A DNA stretch of 64,000 nucleotides from an uncultured Duncaniella sp. (GCA_910584825.1 CAJUCI010000004.1:1-64000), one strand, 5' to 3'; shown: positions 35,982 to 45,291, numbered from the stretch's first letter. Translations and numbers: made by a program. Notes: generated from the letters alone by a model not told the origin.

Positions 35982-36698
35982 ATGTCAGGCAAACTCTACA
36001 TAGTCCCCACCCCCGTGGGCAATATGGCCGACATGACGCCGCGTGCCGTTGAAGTGCTGAAGTCGTGCGGTCAGATATACGCCGAGGACACTCGCACTTC
36101 AGGAGTGCTGCTGCGCCATTTCGATATTGAGACCCCGTGCGCGTCACATCACAAGTTTAACGAGCATGCCACGGTGCGCCCCATCATCGACCGTCTGCTT
36201 GCAGGCGAGACCGTAGCCCTAATCTCCGACGCCGGCACACCCGGCATAAGCGACCCGGGCTTTCTGCTCACCCGTGAATGCCGCCGCGAAGGGATAGATG
36301 TCGAGACCCTGCCCGGCCCTACGGCCTTCGTGCCCGCACTGGTCAATTCAGGACTGCCAACCGACCGCTTCACCTTCGAGGGGTTCCTGCCCCCCAAGAA
36401 AGGACGGCGCACACGCCTGGAGCGCATAGCCGCCAATGACTGCACGAGCATAATCTATGAGTCACCGCTCCGACTGGTCAAGACGCTCGGCGAACTCATA
36501 GAAGTGTGCGGGGCTGACCGGCCTGCCAGCGTGTCAAGGGAGATATCCAAGATGTACGACACCACCCACCGTGGCACACTCGGCCAGCTGGAAATGTACT
36601 TCAAGGAAAACATTCCGCGCGGAGAGATTGTTATCATTTTGGGTGCCATTGACGATTCGGCCCCGAAGGTACACAAGAATAAATACAAACAAGATTAG
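35982..36698 (+). CDS. rsmI: 16S rRNA (cytidine1402-2'-O)-methyltransferase
   Basis: RsmI methylates the ribose of C1402 in the decoding centre of 16S rRNA with S-adenosylmethionine. The SAM-binding tetrapyrrole-methylase fold opens with LYIVPTPVGNMADMT (about 5-19); ISDAGTPGISDPG is near 80-92 and the late GFLPPKKGRR motif is RsmI-specific. The 238 residues are slightly short but complete. Confidence 0.95.
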   Translation: MSGKLYIVPTPVGNMADMTPRAVEVLKSCGQIYAEDTRTSGVLLRHFDIETPCASHHKFNEHATVRPIIDRLLAGETVALISDAGTPGISDPGFLLTRECRREGIDVETLPGPTAFVPALVNSGLPTDRFTFEGFLPPKKGRRTRLERIAANDCTSIIYESPLRLVKTLGELIEVCGADRPASVSREISKMYDTTHRGTLGQLEMYFKENIPRGEIVIILGAIDDSAPKVHKNKYKQD

Positions 36699-36724
36699 CT
36701 CACTTTTCAACAATCACCACGAAT

Positions 36725-37606
36725 ATGAAAAAGATTGCATCCATCGCCATTGTGGCAGCCGCTATCCTTACCGGCTGTAACGGCGACAAGCTTCGCGAAG
36801 CCGAGGCCCAGAATCAACAGCTCAAAGGTGACCTCAGTGAAACTCTCGCCACACAGGACAGCCTGCTCGTGCTCGTCAACGACATCTCTGACGGCATGGC
36901 CCAAATCAAGGACCTCGAGAAAATCATCAGCACTCCCGGCGGCCTCGGAGCCGAGTCCACATCGCGTAAGGAGCAGATACGCAACGACATGATAGCCATA
37001 CAGCAGGCCCTGCAGGAGCGTCGCGAACGACTAGCCGAGCTTGAGGCCAAACTCGAGAAATCGGGCGGCGAGAACTCTACACTCAAGCGCACAATCTCCA
37101 ACCTCAAGGCCCAGATAGCCGACCAGACCACCGAGATTGCCACCCTCACCAACCAGCTCGCATCAGCCAACATCAAGATTGAGGAACTTAGCAGCACAGT
37201 ATCTACGCTCAACACCCAAGTTGACTCACTCAGCACCGATGTGACCACCGAACGCGAGCTCAAGGCTGCAGCCGAGGCCGAGGCCGAAAAGGCAACCAAC
37301 GAACTCAACGCATGCTACTATGCCATCGGCAACAACAAGGAACTCAAGGAACGCAACATCCTCTCGTCAGGATTCCTGCGCAAGACCAAGGTCATGAAGG
37401 GCGATTTCGACATGAACTACTTCCAGACCGCCGACAAGCGCACCCTTACCGAGATTGCCACACACAGCAAGAAGGCCGAGGTCATGACCAGCCAGCCCAA
37501 GGACTCCTACCAGATTGTCGACGTCAACGGCCAGAAGGTAATAAAGATTACCAATCCCGCCAAATTCTGGCAGGTGTCTAACTTCCTCGTAATCAAGGTG
37601 GATTAA
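36725..37606 (+). CDS. Coiled-coil lipoprotein, possibly of the Cbp1 adhesin type
   Basis: The lipoprotein signal has lipobox LTGC (Cys18). Residues about 22-215 form a long coiled coil with heptad Leu/Ile and many Gln, Glu and Thr. The C-terminal 80 residues (NACYYAIGNNKELKERN... to VIKVD) are a compact beta-rich domain. The overall shape agrees with a Bacteroidales family annotated after the Bacteroides fragilis collagen-binding protein Cbp1; I recall this only in general, so binding to collagen should not be assumed. It follows rsmI after 26 bases and is followed by two hairpins. Confidence 0.75.
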   Translation: MKKIASIAIVAAAILTGCNGDKLREAEAQNQQLKGDLSETLATQDSLLVLVNDISDGMAQIKDLEKIISTPGGLGAESTSRKEQIRNDMIAIQQALQERRERLAELEAKLEKSGGENSTLKRTISNLKAQIADQTTEIATLTNQLASANIKIEELSSTVSTLNTQVDSLSTDVTTERELKAAAEAEAEKATNELNACYYAIGNNKELKERNILSSGFLRKTKVMKGDFDMNYFQTADKRTLTEIATHSKKAEVMTSQPKDSYQIVDVNGQKVIKITNPAKFWQVSNFLVIKVD

Positions 37607-37636
37607 TCTCCACCACACAATCATACGATTATTCTG

Positions 37637-37727
37637 AATGTTGAATCTCGGATTTTGAACATTGTCATACCGACCGGCTCTGCGGCCAGTCGCGCATAGA
37701 TAATTTCAAAATCCGAGGTTCAACATT
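37637..37727. repeat. 23-bp inverted repeat (long hairpin)
   Basis: The arms 37637-37659 and 37705-37727 pair over 23 bases with one G-U. The 45-base centre has its own GC-rich pairing (GACCGG...). It differs in sequence from families A and B. It lies between the coiled-coil lipoprotein and the pullulanase genes. Confidence 0.85.
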
Positions 37728-37730
37728 TAG

Positions 37731-37760
37731 AGGTTGTTATAAAACGGCCTCTTAAATTTT
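37731..37760 (+). terminator. Terminator before the pullulanase gene
   Basis: GAGG ttgttataaaacgg CCTC followed by TTAAATTTTATTT. The same arrangement of a GAGG/CCTC stem around a TGTT-AAAA centre is seen at 39822, 42630 and 49010. Confidence 0.6.
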
Positions 37761-37792
37761 ATTTATTCATACTTACCTTCCCAACACTTTTC

Positions 37793-39787
37793 ATGAAAAT
37801 CTTAAACGCATTGACAAGCATTGCACTATGCTGCACCATGGAGACATTTGCGGCCAATCCTGACGCCAAGTATGCCGACTATCCCTCATACGCAGGCGAG
37901 GACCTCGAACTCACAGTCGACAATTCAGGCACCCGCTGGCGTCTATGGTCACCCGCAGCCGAGGCTGTGCGTCTGACCATCTACCCCACCGGCTCCAACA
38001 CCAAGGCTGAACGGACAATTGACATGACCCGTTCTGACAATGGCACTTGGGTGGCATCATCGCCCGAGAAACTCTATGGCAAGTATTACACATTCTCGGT
38101 CAAGCAGGACGGCAAATGGCTGAAAGAGACCCCGGGCGTGTGGGCCAAGGCCGTCGGACTCAACGGCGAGCGTGCCGCCATAATCGATTTTTCCGAGACC
38201 AATCCCGAAGGATGGGCGCAGGACCGCGGTCCGGCCATCGCCCATATCAATGACGCTGTAATCTACGAGATGCACCATCGCGACTTCTCGGAACACCCGT
38301 CATCAGGCATTGCAAACAAAGGCAAATTCCTTGCACTGACCGAGCCTTCAACCGTCAATTCCACCGGCGAGGCAACAGGCATCGACCACTTGAAGGAACT
38401 CGGAGTGACCCACGTGCACATCCTTCCCTCCTATGACTACAACAGCGTCGACGAGGCCAACCTCCAGGCCAACCAATACAACTGGGGCTATGACCCGCTG
38501 AACTACAACGCCCCCGAAGGCTCATATTCCACCAATCCCTCCGACCCCTCCGCACGAGTGCGCGAGATGAAGGAGATGGTCAAGTCGCTGCATGATAACG
38601 GCATCGGCGTGATTATGGATGTCGTGTACAACCACACAGCCGACAATGACGACTCCAACTTCTCGCTCACATCCCCCGGCTATTACTACCGTCACCGCAA
38701 CGACGGCTCATACAGCGACGCCTCAGGCTGCGGCAACGAGACCGCATCAGACCGCCAGCAGATGCGCGACTTCATCATCAACTCGGTGAAATACTGGGCC
38801 AAAGAGTATCATATCGACGGATTCCGTTTTGACCTCATGGCCATCCATGACATCGAGACGATGAATCAGGTTGCCGCCGCGCTCAAGGAAATCAACCCCG
38901 ACATATTCGTGTATGGCGAGGGCTGGACCGCAGGTGACTCCCCCCTGCCCGTGGAGCGACGCGCACTGAAGGAGAATGTGGCCAAGATGCCTCAGATAGC
39001 AGTATTCAGCGATGACATCCGCGACGCCATCAAGGGGCACTACACCGATGCCGCCGACCGTGGATTTGCCACAGGCAAGCCCGGCCTCGAGGAGACTGTA
39101 AAGATAGGCATCGTAGCCGCCACCGACCATCCGCAGGTCGACTATTCCAAGGGCAACAACTCGAAATTCCCCTACGCCGCAGCCCCGACCCAGATTATCA
39201 ACTATGTGTCATGCCACGACGACCTGATGCTCACCGACAAACTGCGCAAGTCCATGCCCGATGCCACCGACGCCGAGCGTCAGCGTGCCGCACGCCTGGC
39301 CCAGACCATCGTGCTGACATCGCAGGGCACACCGTTCATATTTGCCGGTGAGGAAATTTTCCGCGACAAAAAAGGTGTGCACAACTCCTACAAATCGCCC
39401 GACTCAATCAACGCAATCGACTGGACCCTCAAGCATGCCAATGCCGAGCAAATGGCATACTATAAGGAACTGATAAAACTGCGCAAGGAGCATCCCGCGT
39501 TCCGCATGACAACTACCGAGGACGTAGCCAAGCACATCAAGTTTGACAAGACCGAGCCGGGCCTCATCTCCTACTCCATCACCGACAACGCCAACGGCGA
39601 CGCATGGAAGGAAATCAAGCTCATATTCAACGGCTCGGAGGAGCAGCGCGAGGTGAAGATACCGCGCGGCAACTGGACCATCATAGCCGAGGACGGACGC
39701 ATCAACGCCTCGGGCCTCGGCACCACCAAGGGCGGCAAACTCACCGTAGCCCCCACCTCGGCACTGATTCTCGCAAAAGAGAAATAG
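37793..39787 (+). CDS. Type I pullulanase (GH13)
   Basis: Pullulanase hydrolyses alpha-1,6 branches of starch, glycogen and pullulan. The 664 residues begin with a probable signal peptide (about 1-21), then a CBM48-like domain (about 35-125) and the GH13 barrel. The type I marker YNWGYDP is near 228. Catalytic residues are the Asp in GFRFDLM (about 347), the Glu in GEGW (about 375) and the Asp in CHDD (about 475). It is the secreted or periplasmic partner of the amylase gene 1.3 kb downstream. Confidence 0.93.
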   Translation: MKILNALTSIALCCTMETFAANPDAKYADYPSYAGEDLELTVDNSGTRWRLWSPAAEAVRLTIYPTGSNTKAERTIDMTRSDNGTWVASSPEKLYGKYYTFSVKQDGKWLKETPGVWAKAVGLNGERAAIIDFSETNPEGWAQDRGPAIAHINDAVIYEMHHRDFSEHPSSGIANKGKFLALTEPSTVNSTGEATGIDHLKELGVTHVHILPSYDYNSVDEANLQANQYNWGYDPLNYNAPEGSYSTNPSDPSARVREMKEMVKSLHDNGIGVIMDVVYNHTADNDDSNFSLTSPGYYYRHRNDGSYSDASGCGNETASDRQQMRDFIINSVKYWAKEYHIDGFRFDLMAIHDIETMNQVAAALKEINPDIFVYGEGWTAGDSPLPVERRALKENVAKMPQIAVFSDDIRDAIKGHYTDAADRGFATGKPGLEETVKIGIVAATDHPQVDYSKGNNSKFPYAAAPTQIINYVSCHDDLMLTDKLRKSMPDATDAERQRAARLAQTIVLTSQGTPFIFAGEEIFRDKKGVHNSYKSPDSINAIDWTLKHANAEQMAYYKELIKLRKEHPAFRMTTTEDVAKHIKFDKTEPGLISYSITDNANGDAWKEIKLIFNGSEEQREVKIPRGNWTIIAEDGRINASGLGTTKGGKLTVAPTSALILAKEK

Positions 39788-39810
39788 GCCTGAACACAAC
39801 CACAGCAACA

Positions 39811-39864
39811 TTGTGTGCAATGGGAGGATGTTAAAAAACAGCCTCTCATTGCACAATTTTTTTG
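39811..39864 (+). terminator. Pullulanase terminator
   Basis: GTGCAATGGGAGG (39815-39827) pairs with CCTCTCATTGCAC (39842-39854), followed by a run of seven T. Confidence 0.85.
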
Positions 39865-39873
39865 ATTTGAGGC

Positions 39874-39904
39874 TTGGAGATTAAAACGAAAACCATTAAT
39901 TTTG
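39874..39904 (+). promoter_or_regulatory. Promoter of the 6S-like RNA
   Basis: TTG (39874-39876), 20 bases, then TAATTTTG (39897-39904). The predicted start is near 39909-39912, just before the first stem of the RNA. Confidence 0.7.
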
Positions 39905-39910
39905 TGTTAT

Positions 39911-40108
39911 AAAAATACAACCACATCAGAGACGATTGGGAAACTCTTCAATTTATTCTGAAATACCGAGACAAAGCTTAGCCGACTAATGGCGGGCCTC
40001 ATCCCCTTCGGGGGAGGCAAGCATTGCCCGGAGGATTACAAAGGTCGACGGAGCGCTCAAATCCTGTCATTCGGAGTTTCATCATCTTGCTCTGGTGTGG
40101 CTTTTTTG
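39911..40108 (+). ncRNA. ssrS: Structured RNA, 6S RNA candidate
   Basis: About 195 bases without coding potential, with a promoter and an end of its own. The outer stem pairs 39921-39931 with 40090-40100 and runs directly into six T, so it also forms the terminator. Inside it 39940-39946 pairs with 40074-40080, then comes a large AU-rich bubble (39947-39982 against 40048-40073), a short stem 39983-39986/40044-40047, a GC stem 39993-39997/40026-40030 and a hairpin capped by a UUCG loop (CCCC 40003-40006 with GGGG 40011-40014). One long rod with a central bubble and this length are what 6S RNA, the RNA polymerase decoy, looks like. The family assignment is an inference from shape only. Confidence 0.6.
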
Positions 40109-40144
40109 TGTCCATACGTAAGATATTTTTCTATTTTTTAACTT

Positions 40145-40193
40145 GCCATGCGTATGTGCATGGCGAACTTACACGTCTGAGGACGTGTTTTTT
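40145..40193 (+). terminator. Two hairpins with T-tract downstream of the 6S-like RNA
   Basis: GCCATGC (40145-40151) pairs with GCATGGC (40158-40164). ACACGTC-TGAG-GACGTGT (40171-40188) is followed by six T. Either a back-up terminator, an attenuator in the leader of the OmpA-domain gene, or the end of a second small RNA. Confidence 0.6.
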
Positions 40194-40236
40194 ATGTATT
40201 AAAGGAATAGAAATCAACTCGTAAAATCTTACGGAT

Positions 40237-40971
40237 ATGAAAAAGGCAGATTCAGACCCCATTCGTATTGGGGAAGAGCCCGAGATGCATCGTCTCGACG
40301 CACATCCCGAGGCACAACGCCTCGAGGGACATCCCGTGCCGGAAAGCCTCCCTGAGCATAAGGAGGAGACCCCGGTGACGGCACCGTTTGAAAACAAGGT
40401 AGCAGCCACGACTGACGTGCAGGAGGCCAAAGGCATGGCACGCGGAGCCGGGTGGATTGCGCTCGGCATACTCGCTCTCATGGTGGTAGCGGCATTCCTG
40501 TGGCCCCCGCGCGCATCTCAGCGCGACGCCATCATGGCATCGGCCTCCTATCCGACGGCTGTAACTAACGGTCGATATTACTCAAGCGTGCCCACCTACA
40601 GGCAGGGCGCGATAGTCTCTGACACCATCGTTGAGCTTGTCAGCACCGTGGCTCAGGGGCAAAAGCCATCGGCAGTCGTAGTATATCTCTTTGACACCGA
40701 CAGCTCGGTAATACCCGAGACAGCCGCTCTCACAAGCATGGCCAAGCAGGCTAACAATTCAGGCAAGACTGTCGTGATAAAAGCCTATACTGACGAGACA
40801 GGCCGTGTGGCCTACAACCAACGACTGTCAGAACGCCGCGCCAAGGCCGTAGGCGACTATATGGCAGCCCACGGAGTGCCCGCTTCGCATATCAAGGCTA
40901 AGGGTTACGGCCCGACACATGCATATGCAACCAACGCTCAGGACCGCCGTGCCGAAGTCTCCCTTGAATAA
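40237..40971 (+). CDS. Single-pass membrane protein with OmpA domain
   Basis: The 244-residue protein has a charged cytoplasmic N-terminus (1-70) with an EMHRLDAHPEAQRLEGHP near-repeat, one membrane helix (about 72-90; GWIALGILALMVVAAFLW) and a periplasmic OmpA-like domain (about 140-244; VIKAYTDETG, LSERRAKAVGDYM, IKAKGYGPTHAYA) that should bind peptidoglycan. This orientation, inner-membrane anchored, recalls MotB-like proteins. Function unknown. The two hairpins upstream would lie in its leader. Confidence 0.85.
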   Translation: MKKADSDPIRIGEEPEMHRLDAHPEAQRLEGHPVPESLPEHKEETPVTAPFENKVAATTDVQEAKGMARGAGWIALGILALMVVAAFLWPPRASQRDAIMASASYPTAVTNGRYYSSVPTYRQGAIVSDTIVELVSTVAQGQKPSAVVVYLFDTDSSVIPETAALTSMAKQANNSGKTVVIKAYTDETGRVAYNQRLSERRAKAVGDYMAAHGVPASHIKAKGYGPTHAYATNAQDRRAEVSLE

Positions 40972-41008
40972 AGCATAGTGATATTCATGCAGGAGTATCA
41001 TGAAACCT

Positions 41009-41089
41009 CCGAAAAGGCATAAGGACATATAGACAAAAGCGAGACATGTTTTTTTCTTTATGTCCCTATGCTTTTTTATGGGCTTATGC
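41009..41089. repeat. Degenerate long hairpin repeat, family A copy 3
   Basis: The core ACAAAAGCG and the GGCATAAGGACATA units are present. AAAAgGCATAaGGACATA pairs imperfectly with TATGTCCcTATGCtTTTT, and GGCATAAG with CTTATGCC. It is the only copy between two genes of the same orientation and the only badly decayed one. Confidence 0.6.
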
Positions 41090-41128
41090 CACTCCGATAG
41101 TCTTAAATACAAAATAACTCTCCCGTAA

Positions 41129-42613
41129 ATGAAAAATGGTGTATTATTCCAATACTTTGAATGGAACCTGCCCGCCGATGGCAGACTGTGGGAACAGCTG
41201 GCCCGTGACGCCTCGCATCTCGCCGAGATAGGTGTGACAGCCGTGTGGATTCCGCCGGCATATAAAGCCGACGAACAGGCCGATGAGGGGTATGCCACAT
41301 ATGACCTGTATGACTTCGGCGAATTTGACCAAAAGGGTGGCGTGCGCACCAAATACGGCACACGCGGCCAGCTCGAAAATGCAATCAAGGCGTTGCACGA
41401 CAATGGCGTGCAGGTGATTCTCGACACCGTGCTCAACCACAAGGCCGGAGGCGACAACCCCGAACGTTTCCAGGCCATTCAGGTCGAGGATGGCGACCGC
41501 TGCAAGGATGTCGGAGAGCCTAGAGAAATCGAGGCATTCACCGATTTTGAGTTTCCCGGCAGAGGCGACAAGTATTCGTCGTTCAAATGGCACTGGTATC
41601 ACTTCTCGGGAGTCGACTATGACAATATCACAGGCGACAAAGGTGTGTTCCGCATACTTGGCGAAGGCAAGGGGTGGAGCCAGGGAGTTGACGGCGAAAA
41701 CGGCAACTACGACTATCTGCTGGCCAACGACATAGACATGGACAACCCCGAGGCCACCGATGAAATGTGCCGGTGGGGAAAGTGGGCCATGAAGACATTC
41801 GGGTTTGACGGCGTGCGCATGGATGCCGTCAAGCACATCGACCATAACTTCACAGCACGGTTTCTCAGCGTGGTAAGGGCCGACGCAGGGCGTGACCTGT
41901 ATGCCGTAAGTGAATACTGGAGTCAGGAGCTCGACAGCCTCACGGGATTCATCAAGGCCGTCGGAGGGTCGACCGACCTCTTTGACGTGCCGCTCCACTT
42001 TAACTTCTACGAGGCTTCGGAGGCAGGTGAGAAATACGACATGAGCCGTCTGCTCGACGGCTCACTCGTTATGGCTGACGGATGCCATGCGGTAACGTTT
42101 GTCGACAATCACGACTCGCAGCCCGACAGCAGCCTGCAATCTGACGTGCAGGACTGGTTCAAACCGCTTGCCTACGCGCTGATTCTACTCATGAAGGACG
42201 GCTACCCCGTCATATTCTACGGCGACTATTACTCGATATGCCACCACGAGGAGGAGCCTGACGGCAATGTCGACGATGTGCGCGAGGCTTCGCCCCACCG
42301 TCACATCATCGACATACTCCTTGAGGCACGATGCAGGTATGCCTACGGCGAGCAGACACTGCTGTTTGACCACTGTTCGACCGTCGGACTCGTCAGACAC
42401 GGCGACGCCGAACATCCCGGCTCGGGCCTCGTCATGCTCATGAGCAATGGCGACGAGGGGTCAAAACACATTGACCTCGGGCCGGAACACGCCGGAGAGT
42501 CCTGGCGCGAATTCACGGGAAGCATCCCCGACACAATCACTCTTGACGAAAACGGTTGTGCCGAATTCCGCACCCAAGGCCGCAACGTGGCTGTATGGGT
42601 CAGGGAAAGCTGA
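41129..42613 (+). CDS. Cytoplasmic alpha-amylase (GH13)
   Basis: The enzyme cuts internal alpha-1,4 bonds of maltodextrin or glycogen. No signal peptide: it starts MKNGVLFQYFEWNLPADG, the usual start of the cytoplasmic GH13_5 type. Catalytic residues are the Asp in GVRMDAVKH (about 231), the Glu in AVSEYW (about 262) and the Asp in VDNHDSQP (about 327). The length of 494 residues is typical. No promoter box is visible in the 157-base gap upstream. Confidence 0.93.
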   Translation: MKNGVLFQYFEWNLPADGRLWEQLARDASHLAEIGVTAVWIPPAYKADEQADEGYATYDLYDFGEFDQKGGVRTKYGTRGQLENAIKALHDNGVQVILDTVLNHKAGGDNPERFQAIQVEDGDRCKDVGEPREIEAFTDFEFPGRGDKYSSFKWHWYHFSGVDYDNITGDKGVFRILGEGKGWSQGVDGENGNYDYLLANDIDMDNPEATDEMCRWGKWAMKTFGFDGVRMDAVKHIDHNFTARFLSVVRADAGRDLYAVSEYWSQELDSLTGFIKAVGGSTDLFDVPLHFNFYEASEAGEKYDMSRLLDGSLVMADGCHAVTFVDNHDSQPDSSLQSDVQDWFKPLAYALILLMKDGYPVIFYGDYYSICHHEEEPDGNVDDVREASPHRHIIDILLEARCRYAYGEQTLLFDHCSTVGLVRHGDAEHPGSGLVMLMSNGDEGSKHIDLGPEHAGESWREFTGSIPDTITLDENGCAEFRTQGRNVAVWVRES

Positions 42614-42620
42614 ACGCGAA

Positions 42621-42660
42621 AGTGATTTAGGGGGTGTAAAAAAGCAACCCTTAAATCACT
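42621..42660. terminator. Bidirectional terminator of amylase and pyrF
   Basis: AGTGATTTAGGGGGTG (42621-42636) pairs with CAACCCTTAAATCACT (42645-42660) around an A-rich loop. The right arm contains the pyrF stop codon, so the two convergent genes share the hairpin. Confidence 0.75.
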
Positions 42661-43481
42661 CCGTGGGCTGAGAGCAGCATGGTCATATTGTCGCGGAGCT
42701 TGCGGGCCTCGGCGGCTGCGGCCTCGGCAAAATCCTCGCCGGTCGACGCATAGATGATGCCACGCGAAGAGTTGACAATGAGTCCGCACTCGCGGGTCAT
42801 ACCCCACTTGGCCACCTCCTCAAGACTGCCACCCTGCGCACCGACGCCGGGCACGAGCAGGAAATTGTCGGGAGCCACGCGGCGCACCTCAGAGAACATA
42901 GCACCCTGTGTGGCACCGACCACAAACATCAGCTGGTCCTCGTTGCCCCACTTGCGGGCTGTCTCAAGCACATGCTCGAAGAGACGTGTGCCGGTCATGT
43001 CGGTAAGGAACTGGAAGTCACGGCTTCCGGGATTGGATGTGAGAGCGAGAAGTATCACCCAACGGCCCTCATAGTCCATAAAAGGCTTCACGCTGTCAAA
43101 ACCCATGTAGGGGGCTACGGTGATAGCGTCGACACCCATGTTCTCGAAGAACGCACGCGCATAGAGCGACGAGGTGTTGCCTATGTCGCCACGCTTGGCA
43201 TCGGCGATGATGAGCTGGTCGGGATAATTCTCGCGCAGATACTTGACAGTGCGGTCGAGTGCCTGCCATCCCTCCACACCCAGGCTCTCATAGAATGCCG
43301 TATTGGGCTTGTAGGCCACGCAATAGGGGGCGGTAGCGTCGATTATAGCCTTGTTGAATGTGAAGATAGGGTCCTCGACATCACGCAGATGCTCGGGGAT
43401 TTTCTTTATGTCGGTGTCAAGACCTACGCAAAGAAACGACCCTTTCTTACGGATGTTTTCAAGAAGTTGTGTGCGGTTCAT
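42651..43481 (-). CDS. pyrF: Orotidine-5'-phosphate decarboxylase
   Basis: PyrF makes UMP from OMP, the last step of pyrimidine synthesis. The 276-residue length is that of the type 2 family. The catalytic region DAKRGDIGNTSS is near residues 94-105, and the C-terminal phosphate loop reads VPGVGAQGG. It ends the prfA run: 34 bases after the membrane protein gene. No separate promoter is visible. Confidence 0.96.
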   Translation of the reverse strand: MNRTQLLENIRKKGSFLCVGLDTDIKKIPEHLRDVEDPIFTFNKAIIDATAPYCVAYKPNTAFYESLGVEGWQALDRTVKYLRENYPDQLIIADAKRGDIGNTSSLYARAFFENMGVDAITVAPYMGFDSVKPFMDYEGRWVILLALTSNPGSRDFQFLTDMTGTRLFEHVLETARKWGNEDQLMFVVGATQGAMFSEVRRVAPDNFLLVPGVGAQGGSLEEVAKWGMTRECGLIVNSSRGIIYASTGEDFAEAAAAEARKLRDNMTMLLSAHGVI

Positions 43482-43515
43482 AACTGTAATTTATGATTGA
43501 ATATTATACTATTAT

Positions 43516-45291
43516 CTATTTTGTAAAAACGTAGCCCGAGAGTTCCAATGTGTTGAGTTCGCGCTCATTCTCCCACGTTTCTCTATCGTAACGGACGTTC
43601 AGTTCACGCACCACATATATAGTGTCGGAATTGCCCGAAATCGGGCGAAGCACCACGGGACTGAACGGCACATCTTTATCAAGACGCAACAGGCTGTCGA
43701 TTGGCAACGAGTAAGTGACATCTTCGCTTACTATCACCTCACCGCCGACCGGCATGGCCGTCCGTCCGTAATGACTGCGCTTGTATCTTACCGAAGAGTA
43801 CCCTTCCGGCAGTGTCACGAAGTCGGTTTTAGCCTCCAGGTCGATGCGCACGGGCTTATGCACGACGGTGTCATTATCATAGCTCTTGATGAAATAGTCG
43901 CTTATGTAAGAGCCCTCATCATCACTATAATACACCGCCGCGGTGATGTCGGTAAGTTTGGAATGGTCATCTTTCTCGTCAAGATAATGAATCTTGGATT
44001 CTATATCTTTCCTGCGCTCCTTGGGCAGAGCTTCGAAAGCCTTGACAAACGCCTCCTCACTTACAGGAAACTCGCTGAACCCCATCTCCACGAGAGCCTC
44101 ACGCAGATTGCGGCGCATCATAGCATCGGTGAGCGTGGTATAGTTGAAATAAGGTAGCACCGATGTGGCCATAAACACTACGGCAAACGAGATAGCCACC
44201 CCGCTGTATATGCGGGTGCGGCTTAGTATCATATAGAGGAATACTATGTAACACCACACATTGAACGTGAGCACATAGAGCCTCGATGCCGTTAGGCCGT
44301 ACTGCCCGATGCGGTATAGGAGTCCCACACTCATGAGCACAAAGAGCGGCAGCATCGCAACGGGGAGCCACTTCACGGCACGCAGCGTCAGCGAGTCGTC
44401 GGGATGTGTGCGGCGCACACCCTCGAGCAAAAACAATGTCATCAGCACAGCCATAGTCAGGCCGGTCACCGACCATGACACCACTCCTCGCGGCAATTCC
44501 CAGGTGAATAGTATCTTTAGTCCGTAGACATAGAGTATCGCCATATACACCACGGTCACAAGCAGCAGGAAGTATTTGGCCGTACCACACTGGAATTTCG
44601 AAGCCTTGAATCCCTTCTCCATTGCCTCAGCATCATTGCGGCGGGGTATGAGATGGAGAAATATCACGGCAGGAATGCCAAACCCGAACACAGTCTCTGC
44701 ACACGTCATCACCTTATATTCATCAAAGTTGAACAGCGCAAAAACGGTCATGAATATCAGTCCCACTGCCACGAAGAATCCCCACGAGAACACTGTCGCG
44801 GTAATCATGGCACACATCTGCGAGTTAGTGAAATTCCATGCCCACACCTTGCGCGAGGGCACGAAAAGTATCGCCACCACAAGCGCGGTAAATATCGACA
44901 GGCGCGACAGGCTCCAGTAAGCCCCCAGTTCCGACCCGCAGCAGAGTATATAGATGAAATCGGCGGCAAGCAGTACCAAGCCCAATGTCATCGGCCACTT
45001 TGACGGCCGGTCGAGATACTCGCACCAAAGCGATATGGCAAGCGTGAGCGGCACGCCTACTCCGGCAAGATACCACAACCCACCCACTAGATTGGGAGCA
45101 TTCTCGTCAAACCATTGTTCAAAATTAAGCGTATAAACTATGGTCCACAATGTGGCATAGGCTATGAAGAGCATGGTGACGGGGAAGCGTCGCCATGCGC
45201 CGTCAAAAGCCGCGACGAGCATGCCAACCGAAATCTTCGACTGGGGTCGCTGCCCGGAATCGGACTGCTGATATGGAGGAGGTGTTTCCAT
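43516..45291 (-). CDS. Polytopic membrane protein, DUF4153-like
   Basis: This 591-residue protein has about ten hydrophobic helices between residues 35 and 400 and a soluble C-terminal part (about 410-591) rich in charged residues and beta strands. The overall form agrees with the DUF4153 family, whose function is unknown. It is inserted between prfA and pyrF on the same strand, with 41 and 34 bases on either side. Confidence 0.7.
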   Translation of the reverse strand: METPPPYQQSDSGQRPQSKISVGMLVAAFDGAWRRFPVTMLFIAYATLWTIVYTLNFEQWFDENAPNLVGGLWYLAGVGVPLTLAISLWCEYLDRPSKWPMTLGLVLLAADFIYILCCGSELGAYWSLSRLSIFTALVVAILFVPSRKVWAWNFTNSQMCAMITATVFSWGFFVAVGLIFMTVFALFNFDEYKVMTCAETVFGFGIPAVIFLHLIPRRNDAEAMEKGFKASKFQCGTAKYFLLLVTVVYMAILYVYGLKILFTWELPRGVVSWSVTGLTMAVLMTLFLLEGVRRTHPDDSLTLRAVKWLPVAMLPLFVLMSVGLLYRIGQYGLTASRLYVLTFNVWCYIVFLYMILSRTRIYSGVAISFAVVFMATSVLPYFNYTTLTDAMMRRNLREALVEMGFSEFPVSEEAFVKAFEALPKERRKDIESKIHYLDEKDDHSKLTDITAAVYYSDDEGSYISDYFIKSYDNDTVVHKPVRIDLEAKTDFVTLPEGYSSVRYKRSHYGRTAMPVGGEVIVSEDVTYSLPIDSLLRLDKDVPFSPVVLRPISGNSDTIYVVRELNVRYDRETWENERELNTLELSGYVFTK

